From the NCBI GenBank assembly GCA_003445735.1, contig DMCR01000094.1, positions 1 through 21,070 on the forward strand: a stretch of 21,070 nt of DNA. Direction: 5' to 3'. The notes under the pieces are model-generated. The model saw only the letters and a list, made by a program, of their open reading frames with translations. It searched no databases and had not been told where the DNA came from. Below, one piece after another: positions 6,702-13,403 of the stretch; the stretch's first letter is position 1; each line of letters opens with the position of its first letter. The translations under genes and the position numbers were made by a program. Source of the stretch: Cryomorphaceae bacterium (GTDB lineage: Bacteria > Bacteroidota > Bacteroidia > Flavobacteriales > Schleiferiaceae).

Positions 6702-7691
6702 ATGTCTCGCAGAAAATTTCTGAAAAACCTCGGCGCTTTAGGTGCCGGAACCGTCCTCTCACCACTTGCTGCCCAGCCATATTCGTCTTCATCACTCTCA
6801 TCAAAACAGAATAGTCCCGTTGTCATAAGTACTTGGATACACGGTATGGAAGCTAATGCTGGGGCGTGGGAAATCTTAGGTGCAGGAGGAGATGCTTTAG
6901 ATGCTGTTCAAAAAGGTGTAGCGGTTACAGAAAGTGATATGACCAACAGGAGCGTTGGGCTCGGTGGAAGGCCAGACCGCGATGGACACGTGACATTAGA
7001 CGCCTGTATCATGGACCACGACAGTCGATGCGGATCCGTGGCTTTCTTGGAAGATATTCAGCACCCTATAGATGTCGCTCGCGCCGTTATGGACAAGACA
7101 CCACATGTGATGTTGGTTGGCGAGGGTGCTCAGAAATGGGCGCTGGAAAACGGGTTCTCAAAAGTGGATTACCAGGTGCCGCTACCACAGGTACAGAAGG
7201 ACTATGAAGAGTGGCTCATAAAGTCAGAATATAAGACGGGCGTCAACTTCGAAAATCACGATACCATTGGCATGCTTGCCTTAGATGCGAGCGGAAGAAT
7301 AGCGGGTGCGTGCACTACTTCTGGAATGGCCTATAAGATTAGAGGTCGGGTAGGCGATAGTCCCATCATTGGCGCAGGGTTGTTTATCGATGGTGATGTA
7401 GGCGGCGCAACTGCCACAGGTGTTGGCGAGGCAATGATTCGGACGGCAGGTGCTTCTGCAGTAGTGGAATCCATGCGACGTGGAGCTTCACCTGAGGAAG
7501 CTTGCTTTGACATCGTACAACGAATATTGAAAAAACATCCAGGCGCGGAAGGCATGCAGGTTGGCTTTTTAGCAATGAATATACAAGGTGAATACGGCGG
7601 ATACAGTGTCTACAATGGATTCAATTATGCGCTGCGCACCCAGGATCGGAATGAGATGGTGGACACCAAATACATGAGAACATGGGGGTAA
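6702..7691 (+). CDS. N4-(beta-N-acetylglucosaminyl)-L-asparaginase (glycosylasparaginase), Tat-exported
   Basis: A 329-residue Ntn-hydrolase that cleaves the GlcNAc-Asn bond left when N-glycoproteins have been degraded. The N-terminus MSRRKFLKNLGALGAG has a twin-arginine motif and a hydrophobic stretch ending near PLAAQ, so it should be exported folded by Tat. The autoproteolysis site is D187-T188 in NHDTIGMLALD; Thr188 becomes the N-terminal nucleophile of the beta chain. Substrate-binding stretches GRVGDSPIIGAG (about 214-225) and GDVGGATATGVGE (about 231-243) match the flavobacterial enzyme. Its end overlaps the GH20 start by 10 bp, so the two are translated together. The 49-bp gap to GH92 holds only a weak TAAGTTTA (6678-6685) as a possible -7 element. 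Confidence 0.95.
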   Translation: MSRRKFLKNLGALGAGTVLSPLAAQPYSSSSLSSKQNSPVVISTWIHGMEANAGAWEILGAGGDALDAVQKGVAVTESDMTNRSVGLGGRPDRDGHVTLDACIMDHDSRCGSVAFLEDIQHPIDVARAVMDKTPHVMLVGEGAQKWALENGFSKVDYQVPLPQVQKDYEEWLIKSEYKTGVNFENHDTIGMLALDASGRIAGACTTSGMAYKIRGRVGDSPIIGAGLFIDGDVGGATATGVGEAMIRTAGASAVVESMRRGASPEEACFDIVQRILKKHPGAEGMQVGFLAMNIQGEYGGYSVYNGFNYALRTQDRNEMVDTKYMRTWG

Positions 7692-9871
7692 AAAAGAGGG
7701 ATTTTCAACGTCGTAGGTGGCGTATTGTTATTGGAGTAATTGTTATTAGCGCTGTTGGAAGCCTTTGGTGGACCAGCATTGATTATAATGATCGTCAGCT
7801 GCCTTGGGCAGACGTGTACGGGGTCATTCCTGCAGTTTCGTCGTTTAGTTTAAACGATAGCGTTGGGTCCAATTATCTATCACCACAAGAAAGTGATTGG
7901 GAACTCGAGTTTGACTCCACGTTGGCTTCAGAACAGTATCGCATTCAATCCGATGATAATGGCATTCACATCGCTCATGGTCCTAATGGCGATCATCCCG
8001 CGAGAGCGACATTACGGCAATTAACTCATCTAACTATACAAGGAGCGAAATTACCTTACGGTATTATCGAAGACCGTCCGACATTCCGTCACCGCGGCGT
8101 GCTTATGGATGTGTGTCGTCATTTCTTTACGGTCGATGAGGTCAAGCGTCAATTGGATATTATGGCCCTGTATAAATTCAATGTGTTGCACTGGCATTTA
8201 ACCGAAGACCAAGGGTGGCGTATTGCGATGGATGCCTATCCAAAGTTGGCCGAAGTAGCTGCTTATAGATCGCACGGCGATAGCGCTTACGGCGGGTTCT
8301 ACTCCCGAAAAGACTTGGAGGAAGTGGTGGCCTATGCAGCCGGTTATGGCATTGAGGTTATACCAGAAATAGAATTGCCCGGACACAGTCAGGCGGCTTT
8401 AGCAGCCTATCCTCATTTGGGCTGTACAGGGGAGCCCGTAGCGGTGGCTACTGAATGGGGCGTATTTAAAGAAATCTACTGCGCAGGAAATGAGCAGACC
8501 TTCGAATTTTTGGAGGATGTGCTCGATTATGTCTGCGAAATCTTCCCTTCAAAATACATACACATTGGCGGGGATGAAGCACCGAAGTACCGTTGGGAGC
8601 ATTGTCCGAAATGTCAGCAGCGAATCAAAGAGGAAGGCTTGCCAAACGAAGAGGCCCTGCAAGGTTGGTTCAACACACGAATTGAAAATTACTTGGCAGC
8701 CAAGGGCAAGCAAATCATTGGTTGGGATGAAATCTTGGAAGGCGGTTTGAGCCCGAACGCAACCGTTCAGAGTTGGCGCGGATATGAAGGTGCGCAGCAT
8801 GCTGCAGAGCAAGGCCACAATGCCATTGTGAGCCCTACCTCACACGCTTATTTTGACTATCCCTTGAGCAGTATAGATGTACCAAAAGTCTACGATTTCA
8901 AAGTATATCCTGAAAAATTGGACCAATTCACCTACGGTCATCACATTATTGGTGGTGAGTGCAACCTGTGGTCGGAACGTATTCCAGATACAGAAACCCT
9001 TGACAGAAGATTCTTGCCCCGAGGCATAGCCATGGCAGAGGTTTTGTGGTCAAATCCTGCAGAGCGCGATTACGATGCGTTTTGGGAGCGATTGCAAGGG
9101 CAATACAGTTTATTAGATGTGCTTGGGTACGGATATGATGTGGAGCAGGTACCCGTGAAATTGGGCACTAAAAATGAATCCTTTAAAGAGGAGCTGAAGG
9201 TCATTGTGACTGCGGAGCCGGCTTTTGCTAATCTGCAACTGGCTGTTGAGGCGACTACGGGGATAACTATGGGCAGCGCGATCACCTTTACAGAGCGCGG
9301 ATTGCACCAAATGAAAGTGCAGCCAAATCGCGGCGGGCACATCATGGGCAAGGTTCTGAACTATGGATTTGCAGTGCACGAGGGCTTGGTAACGCACAGT
9401 TGTTTGACCAGTCCTCCCACCGAGCCTTATACGGGCACGAAGGATATCCCGCTGGCTAACGGGGTATTGGGATCGGAGAATTATAGAGATGGACATTGGG
9501 TAGGTTATTTTGGTCCCGATTATTTCAGTGGTCACTTTATCTGGGATCAACCCTACGCCATTGATTCCATCAAAATCAACTTCCTTCAGAGCAGATTGAG
9601 CTGGATCGTTATCCCAGAAAAGGTGATTACAGACGTATATGAAAGTAAGGATCAGATTAGCCGCTACGAGTGGGAGCGTACGAGCTCCACCTCTGAGGAA
9701 GGCACCTTTATTGAAACCATGGTCTTGGCGCCTGAGGGAGGTTTCCCGGCGACCCAAACCATTGATTTTATAATTCCAAACACCGAGGTATTACCAGACA
9801 ACCACCCCTCTGCGGGCGAACGTCTGTGGCATTTCTTGGACGAAGTACAGATTTATGGGCGACCACTTTGA
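7682..9871 (+). CDS. GH20 beta-N-acetylhexosaminidase, membrane-anchored, with C-terminal discoidin-like module
   Basis: A 729-residue enzyme that removes terminal beta-GlcNAc or GalNAc by substrate-assisted catalysis. After a basic start there is one transmembrane segment at about 14-31 without lipobox, so it is probably anchored in the inner membrane facing the periplasm. A GH20b-like domain (about 45-130) precedes the TIM barrel (about 133-470). The barrel carries FRHRGVLMDVCRHF, LHWHLTEDQGWR and HIGGDEAPK at 294-302 with the catalytic Asp298-Glu299 pair. VIPEIELPGHSQAALAAYP and the Trp at 365 in QSWRG line the active site. The C-terminal residues about 590-729 resemble the terminal module of the GH92. 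The gene overlaps its upstream neighbour by 10 bp and cutC by 17 bp. Confidence 0.95.
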   Translation: MGVKKRDFQRRRWRIVIGVIVISAVGSLWWTSIDYNDRQLPWADVYGVIPAVSSFSLNDSVGSNYLSPQESDWELEFDSTLASEQYRIQSDDNGIHIAHGPNGDHPARATLRQLTHLTIQGAKLPYGIIEDRPTFRHRGVLMDVCRHFFTVDEVKRQLDIMALYKFNVLHWHLTEDQGWRIAMDAYPKLAEVAAYRSHGDSAYGGFYSRKDLEEVVAYAAGYGIEVIPEIELPGHSQAALAAYPHLGCTGEPVAVATEWGVFKEIYCAGNEQTFEFLEDVLDYVCEIFPSKYIHIGGDEAPKYRWEHCPKCQQRIKEEGLPNEEALQGWFNTRIENYLAAKGKQIIGWDEILEGGLSPNATVQSWRGYEGAQHAAEQGHNAIVSPTSHAYFDYPLSSIDVPKVYDFKVYPEKLDQFTYGHHIIGGECNLWSERIPDTETLDRRFLPRGIAMAEVLWSNPAERDYDAFWERLQGQYSLLDVLGYGYDVEQVPVKLGTKNESFKEELKVIVTAEPAFANLQLAVEATTGITMGSAITFTERGLHQMKVQPNRGGHIMGKVLNYGFAVHEGLVTHSCLTSPPTEPYTGTKDIPLANGVLGSENYRDGHWVGYFGPDYFSGHFIWDQPYAIDSIKINFLQSRLSWIVIPEKVITDVYESKDQISRYEWERTSSTSEEGTFIETMVLAPEGGFPATQTIDFIIPNTEVLPDNHPSAGERLWHFLDEVQIYGRPL

Positions 9872-10592
9872 AATAGAGATAGCCATTGAGGAGCCGGGCC
9901 ACGCAGCGCAGCTCATCGATTTAGGCGTACACCGCATCGAGCTGTGTAGCAATTTGTCGGAAGGTGGATTGACGCCTTCGGCGGCCCAGATTGAGATGGC
10001 GGTGGATGTCAGTGACTTGCCCGTTTATGTGATGCTCAGGCCTCGTGCCGGGGACTTTACCTATAACCGATTGGAGAAGCATATGATGCTAGAAGAACTG
10101 AAGATTCTTAGCGATTACGGAGCATCGGGGATTGTTTTTGGCGCCTTGGATGGCGGTCGTAACATCGATGCGGATTTTGTGGAGCTGGTGGCCCAATTCT
10201 CTCATGATTACGGCCTCGCCATGACCTTCCACCGCGCTTTTGATACTTGCGCACAGCCAAAAACGGCGATGGAGCTGTTGGTGGAATTTGGCGTAGAGCG
10301 AATCTTGACCAGTGGTTTCGCACCTACCGTGGCTGATGGACTACCCGCGATCAAGGACCTTTGTGATCAAGCGGCGGGCCGGATTCATATCCAGGCCGGT
10401 TCGGGCGTCAGTGCGGCCGTAGTCGATGACCTTTGGGCGGCGGGTATTCGTTCCTATCATTGCACGGCGAGAACGAAAATTGCGGCACGAGAAGGAAGTG
10501 TGGAAGAGCGGCTTGGCTTTGGTGATTATTGGTCTCTGGATACCAAGAAAATTGATAATCTCAACAGCGCACTCTGGTGCAAATTGATATAA
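9855..10592 (+). CDS. cutC: CutC family TIM-barrel protein
   Basis: A 245-residue cytosolic protein of usual CutC length. Family signatures seen are IEIAIEEPGHAAQLIDLGVHRIELC, SEGGLTPS, VMLRPRAGDFTY, GIVFGALDGGRNID, TFHRAFD and RILTSGFAPT. The name comes from copper tolerance in E. coli, but that phenotype has since been attributed to MicL, a small RNA encoded at the cutC locus, so the biochemical role is open. Its start lies 17 bp inside the GH20 gene, making it the third cistron of the glycan operon; an enzymatic role on a sugar or amino-sugar product is an inference from that context. It has no signal peptide. Confidence 0.92.
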   Translation: MGDHFEIEIAIEEPGHAAQLIDLGVHRIELCSNLSEGGLTPSAAQIEMAVDVSDLPVYVMLRPRAGDFTYNRLEKHMMLEELKILSDYGASGIVFGALDGGRNIDADFVELVAQFSHDYGLAMTFHRAFDTCAQPKTAMELLVEFGVERILTSGFAPTVADGLPAIKDLCDQAAGRIHIQAGSGVSAAVVDDLWAAGIRSYHCTARTKIAAREGSVEERLGFGDYWSLDTKKIDNLNSALWCKLI

Positions 10593-10615
10593 AAAAAGCC
10601 CGCTCGAAGCGGGCT
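10591..10615 (-). terminator. Rho-independent terminator of the lipoprotein gene
   Basis: A 7-bp stem AGCCCGC (10597-10603) pairs with GCGGGCT (10609-10615) around a 5-nt loop. In the minus direction it is followed by seven T (10597-10591), a classic intrinsic terminator for the gene ending at 10639. On the plus strand it could also stop cutC transcription, but the downstream tract CTTCTG is T-poor. Confidence 0.85.
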
Positions 10616-10638
10616 CTTCTGTATTGGTTTAGTCGAGA
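10593..10638. other. Short convergent intergenic region
   Basis: Forty-six bases between the cutC stop and the lipoprotein stop, occupied by the terminator hairpin at 10597-10615. Confidence 0.6.
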
Positions 10639-11106
10639 TTATTTACCCCAACGTTGGATTTGTGCAATTTCGAAGTTGAGTGGTATGGGAAAACCTGGAA
10701 TGGTTATACTCAACGCTGTATCCACACGGAATGTAAGCGCATCTTGCTCTAACTTCTTAATGACAAAATCAATATTTGCAGTGCTGCCGCCTGCTCCCGG
10801 AATTCCTAAACCTAAATCAATATTCTTTAGAACAAGAATAGTGTCATTCCGAATGGCCCATCCTATAGAATCTAATCGTATTCCGGCCGAATCAATTGTT
10901 AATCCGCCGTTATCCATAAAGTTAGCTTCCATCATCGTGGCGCTTTCAGTGCTCGATGAATCCAAGAATGGAAGTGCTCGAATAACCACTTCTTGATTTA
11001 TACCCGTCCAAATACCTGTAATTTTGAATTCGGTGCTTCTGTTTTCCCATTTAGTGCATGAGACCAAAAGTGCTGCTGTAGTGACGAAGAGAGCAATTTT
11101 TTTCAT
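10639..11106 (-). CDS. Small predicted lipoprotein of unknown function
   Basis: A 155-residue protein I do not recognise. Residues 1-16 form a signal peptide ending in the lipobox LVSC, so Cys17 should be lipidated (MKKIALFVTTAALLVSCTK). The mature part looks beta-rich and soluble, with a segment EFKITGIWTGINQEVVIR and a glycine-rich turn LGLGIPGAGGS, reminiscent of lipocalin-like or small Bacteroidota surface lipoproteins, without certainty. It lies 37 bp downstream of ribF on the same strand. A near-consensus -7 element (CATCTTTG, minus strand, 11129-11136) in the gap and a strong terminator behind it suggest that it can be its own transcription unit. The A-rich leader GAAAAGAAAAG in front of the ATG is typical of Bacteroidota initiation regions. 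Confidence 0.8.
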   Translation of the reverse strand: MKKIALFVTTAALLVSCTKWENRSTEFKITGIWTGINQEVVIRALPFLDSSSTESATMMEANFMDNGGLTIDSAGIRLDSIGWAIRNDTILVLKNIDLGLGIPGAGGSTANIDFVIKKLEQDALTFRVDTALSITIPGFPIPLNFEIAQIQRWGK

Positions 11107-11143
11107 TTTCTTTTCTTTTTAGGTGTGACAAAGATGTTAATAT

Positions 11144-12067
11144 TTATGCCAGCTTCGACAAAGCATCTTCTTTATCTAGAGCAAGTTGCGTTTTTAGGGC
11201 ATCGAGGCTATTGAAGTTCATGACATCTCTAAGGCGATGGCCCACAGCAAAATGAAGGCGTTGTCCGTAGAGATCTCCTTCAAAATCGAGCAGGTTAATT
11301 TCTACCGAACGTCTATTGCTTCCTACGGTGGGACGTCGGCCGATGTTGGCCATGGCCTTGTGGTGCTCGCCGTTCAAGCGTACATAACCTGCATACACGG
11401 CGTCGGCGGGAATGAGCTTGTGTTGAAAGTTAATGTCGAGGTTTGCTGTGGGGAAGCCAATCGAGCGGCCGATTTGGTCGCCTTTGATGACTTCTCCGCC
11501 GATGATGTAGGGGTGGCCTAAATAGGTTGTGGCTAATTCTACATTCCCTTCGGTCAAAGCTGTACGGATTTTCGTACTGCTGATGTTGACTGCATCTATA
11601 TCGAGGGCCGGAATTTCCTCTACTTCAAAGCCGTAAATAGGTCCAAATTCTTTCAAATGGTGGAAGCTGCCTTCGCGATTGCGACCGAAGTGGTGGTCGT
11701 AACCAATGACTAATTGTTTTACGCCAAGCTGGTTTACCAAAATCTCACGCACAAACTCCAAAGAAGGCGTACGGGAGAATTCTTTGGTAAAGGGATGAAT
11801 GATTAAATGGTCGAGTCCGGTTTGTTCTAGAAGTCCAATTTTTTCCTCCAAGCTCGTCAGTAGTTGGAGCTCTACATCTGGCTGCAGTACCAAGCGCGGG
11901 TGTGGGGAAAAGGTAAGGAGCACACTCTCGCCGCCGACCTTATGGGCGGTTTGGACTAATTGGCTCAAAATCTTCTTGTGTCCTAAATGAACACCGTCAA
12001 AAGTACCCGTGGTGGCCACGGCACAGTTTAGTGTATTAAATTCCGCGAGGGATTGGTATACTTTCAA
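11144..12067 (-). CDS. ribF: Bifunctional riboflavin kinase / FAD synthetase RibF
   Basis: A 307-residue cytosolic enzyme that makes FMN from riboflavin and FAD from FMN. The N-terminal nucleotidyltransferase domain shows GTFDGVHLGH at 21-30, FSPHPR at 53-58, IGYDHHFGRNREG at 121-133 and ISSTKIR at 162-168. The C-terminal riboflavin kinase domain (about 183-305) shows GDQIGRSIGFPTANL at 196-210 and the core MANIGRRPTV. Full length and both active sites are intact. It is divergent from a membrane-protein gene across 47 bp that contain a palindrome (12076-12094). A flavin reductase-like gene that would use its products lies 1.3 kb away, but in a separate transcription unit. Confidence 0.96.
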   Translation of the reverse strand: MKVYQSLAEFNTLNCAVATTGTFDGVHLGHKKILSQLVQTAHKVGGESVLLTFSPHPRLVLQPDVELQLLTSLEEKIGLLEQTGLDHLIIHPFTKEFSRTPSLEFVREILVNQLGVKQLVIGYDHHFGRNREGSFHHLKEFGPIYGFEVEEIPALDIDAVNISSTKIRTALTEGNVELATTYLGHPYIIGGEVIKGDQIGRSIGFPTANLDINFQHKLIPADAVYAGYVRLNGEHHKAMANIGRRPTVGSNRRSVEINLLDFEGDLYGQRLHFAVGHRLRDVMNFNSLDALKTQLALDKEDALSKLA

Positions 12068-12075
12068 CTTGAATT

Positions 12076-12094
12076 GTAATTTTCCGCAAATTAC
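12076..12094. promoter_or_regulatory. Palindrome GTAATTT-N5-AAATTAC between divergent genes
   Basis: A perfect 7-bp inverted repeat with a 5-bp centre (TCCGC) occupies the middle of the 47-bp divergent region. It could be an operator. Each arm also contains a TAATTT core close to the -7 consensus (TAATTTG on the minus strand, TAATTTTC on the plus strand), so it may simply hold two back-to-back weak promoters. Confidence 0.4.
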
Positions 12095-12114
12095 GAACTG
12101 TAAACCGCATTATC

Positions 12115-12915
12115 ATGAAGAAAATTGATCCTTTCTATGCCCTCCAAGCCGGGTGGGTACGCTATAAAAACAACGCCGGCATGTATACGGCGTTCACCAT
12201 TGTTTGGTTCATAGCAACGCTTCTAATCAGTACCGTGGCTGCAGGTATGGGTGGAATGTTCGCACTTTTAGGTGAACGCTTAGTGGCTCTGCTCATGGCC
12301 ATCGTATTAGGTGCAGGAACTATCTTCCTGACCATGGGATTCTCTCACGTTGCTCGAAAAGATGAGCTGGGTGCTGGGGTAGAGTTCGGTGATTTCTTCA
12401 CTGCTTTACGTTTGAACCAGAAGCAACTATTGGGTGTGGTGGTCATTACCTCGATTTTAGGCCAGTTGGGTACATTCTTTATGCCTAAAGGGTTCGCTGC
12501 CTTGTCTACGGGCCAATTTGACTTTTCGAATCTTGACGAGCTTCAGATGATGGTCCAGGACATGCAACAGGTATATATGGATAACAAGGGGATCATTATG
12601 TTTGTGGCTCTTATTCAAATCGTTTTTGGTGTTGGATTCATGTTTTCCACTTATCGTGCCTCGCTGGAAGGGGAAGGACCGATGGAAGCTTTGAAGTGGA
12701 GTTTCCCTCGCGCTTGGGGTAACTTCTTTCGCATTTTTGTTCTTGCCTTAATGATGGGTGTTATCGCCATTATCTTAGGTGTTCTCACCCTTTTTATCGG
12801 TTTCTTGGTCATCATACCATGGATAATACTTGTACAATTTGAGATGTATGACCAAATATGTGATAAGCCCGAAGGTCTCGATCCGGTCGTTAAGGAATTT
12901 GATTACGATAACTAG
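12115..12915 (+). CDS. Polytopic membrane protein of unknown function
   Basis: A 266-residue inner-membrane protein I cannot name. Hydrophobic segments lie at about 22-46, 54-78, 103-123, 158-178 and 203-242, the last long enough for two helices, so about six membrane spans. A soluble stretch at 124-157 is rich in Asp, Gln and Met (NLDELQMMVQDMQQ). A cytosolic loop, ASLEGEGPMEALKWSFPRAWGNFF near 182-205, followed by a long hydrophobic pair resembles the general design of the DUF975/DUF4013-type membrane proteins, but this is only an impression. It has no signal peptide and ends in an acidic tail (VVKEFDYDN). It is monocistronic as far as can be seen, divergent from ribF and followed by 312 bp of non-coding DNA. 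Confidence 0.85.
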   Translation: MKKIDPFYALQAGWVRYKNNAGMYTAFTIVWFIATLLISTVAAGMGGMFALLGERLVALLMAIVLGAGTIFLTMGFSHVARKDELGAGVEFGDFFTALRLNQKQLLGVVVITSILGQLGTFFMPKGFAALSTGQFDFSNLDELQMMVQDMQQVYMDNKGIIMFVALIQIVFGVGFMFSTYRASLEGEGPMEALKWSFPRAWGNFFRIFVLALMMGVIAIILGVLTLFIGFLVIIPWIILVQFEMYDQICDKPEGLDPVVKEFDYDN

Positions 12916-13061
12916 CGTGTGAAGTCCTGATTCGACAAATGCAAAAAAATTGTCCCATTATAATTCAGCTCCCTATATAACGGTGATCGCTTCGCGAGGA
13001 AATTCTTTCTTCGAGTTTCCCATTCATTTAAACTTTAAGTCGTCCTAGAAAGGATTGCCAA

Positions 13062-13079
13062 CTTTTGCATGCGCAAAAG
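13062..13079. other. Hairpin CTTTTGC-ATGC-GCAAAAG
   Basis: A perfect 7-bp stem with a 4-nt loop, 147 bp downstream of the membrane-protein stop. It lacks a T-tract on either side, so termination is doubtful. It could also be a protein-binding palindrome. Confidence 0.4.
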
Positions 13080-13138
13080 ATTGGTGGACATTAGTGGGGT
13101 TGCATTCAAGTAAATCTCCCTATCCTTAGCATGGCTAT

Positions 13139-13197
13139 GATTTTTTGTTTCCACCCCTCACTAAAGCAAGCTTTGTTCGGTGTGGAAACAAAAAATC
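13139..13197. repeat. Perfect 16-bp inverted repeat with 27-nt spacer
   Basis: The left arm GATTTTTTGTTTCCAC (13139-13154) and right arm GTGGAAACAAAAAATC (13182-13197) are exact reverse complements. The 27-nt spacer holds a smaller AAAGC/GCTTT dyad. The right arm shares five bases (13193-13197) with the outer stem of the adjacent tRNA terminator, and supplies that terminator's T-tract on the minus strand, so the two hairpins compete. Confidence 0.8.
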
Positions 13198-13222
13198 CCG
13201 TCCAGTGTCCTGGTCGGGATTT
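13193..13222 (-). terminator. Rho-independent terminator of tRNA-Leu
   Basis: An outer stem AAATCCCG/CGGGATTT and an inner stem CCAG/CTGG with one T-T mismatch surround the loop TGTC. On the minus strand it begins 5 bases after the tRNA 3' end and its outer stem runs into TTTTTTGTTT. It could also work for plus-strand transcripts (ATTTGTTTG follows). Confidence 0.8.
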
Positions 13223-13227
13223 GTTTG

Positions 13228-13307
13228 TGCGGATGAAAGGACTCGAACCTTCACGCCGAAGCACTAGTGCCTAAAACTAGCGTGTCTACCAATTTCACCA
13301 CATCCGC
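13228..13307 (-). tRNA. tRNA-Leu, anticodon UAG
   Basis: On the minus strand an 80-nt tRNA folds with acceptor stem GCGGATG/CATCCGC and discriminator A. The D arm contains TGAAATTGGTAGACA. The anticodon stem CTAGT/ACTAG has loop TTTAGGC, so the anticodon is UAG (reads CUN leucine codons). A short class II variable arm with a GC-TTCG-GC hairpin follows, then the T arm GAAGG-TTCGAGT-CCTTT. The long variable arm supports leucine identity. CCA is not encoded. Confidence 0.95.
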
Positions 13308-13321
13308 AGCAATTGGGAGGG

Positions 13322-13329
13322 CAAATATA
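13322..13329 (-). promoter_or_regulatory. tRNA-Leu promoter -7 element (TATATTTG)
   Basis: The minus strand reads TATATTTG, a full match to TAnnTTTG, 14 bp upstream of the mature tRNA 5' end. The -33 element is not obvious. Confidence 0.6.
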
Positions 13330-13360
13330 TAGAGAAAATTAGTTTGACGAGAAAAAAGAA

Positions 13361-13385
13361 TTGGCCCCAGTAAAAATTAACTTTG
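13361..13385 (+). promoter_or_regulatory. Promoter of the flavin reductase-DUF3127-aat operon
   Basis: TAACTTTG at 13378-13385 matches TAnnTTTG; TTG at 13361-13363 may be the -33 element with a rather short 14-bp spacer. The ATG follows 18 bp later. The string ATTGGCCC followed by TAACTTTGC is shared with the yihA promoter. Confidence 0.6.
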
Positions 13386-13403
13386 CTACAAATTATTGGT
13401 CCC

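Larger units (their letters stand above)
12916..13227. other. Non-coding convergent region with several hairpins
   Basis: No credible reading frame is seen. It contains a weak dyad GACAA/TTGTC (12934-12954), a 7-bp hairpin (13062-13079), a perfect 16-bp inverted repeat (13139-13197) and the tRNA-Leu terminator (13193-13222). The stretch is AT-rich. Confidence 0.6.

Noticed and set aside
9113..9757. 214-codon open frame on the minus strand inside GH20
   Set aside because: It lies entirely opposite a strongly conserved GH20 C-terminal region and has no family signature or plausible start region; a shadow of the real gene.
12934..12954. GACAA/TTGTC dyad as terminator of the membrane-protein gene
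   Set aside because: Only 5 bp of stem, A/T-rich, with no T-tract after it on the plus strand.
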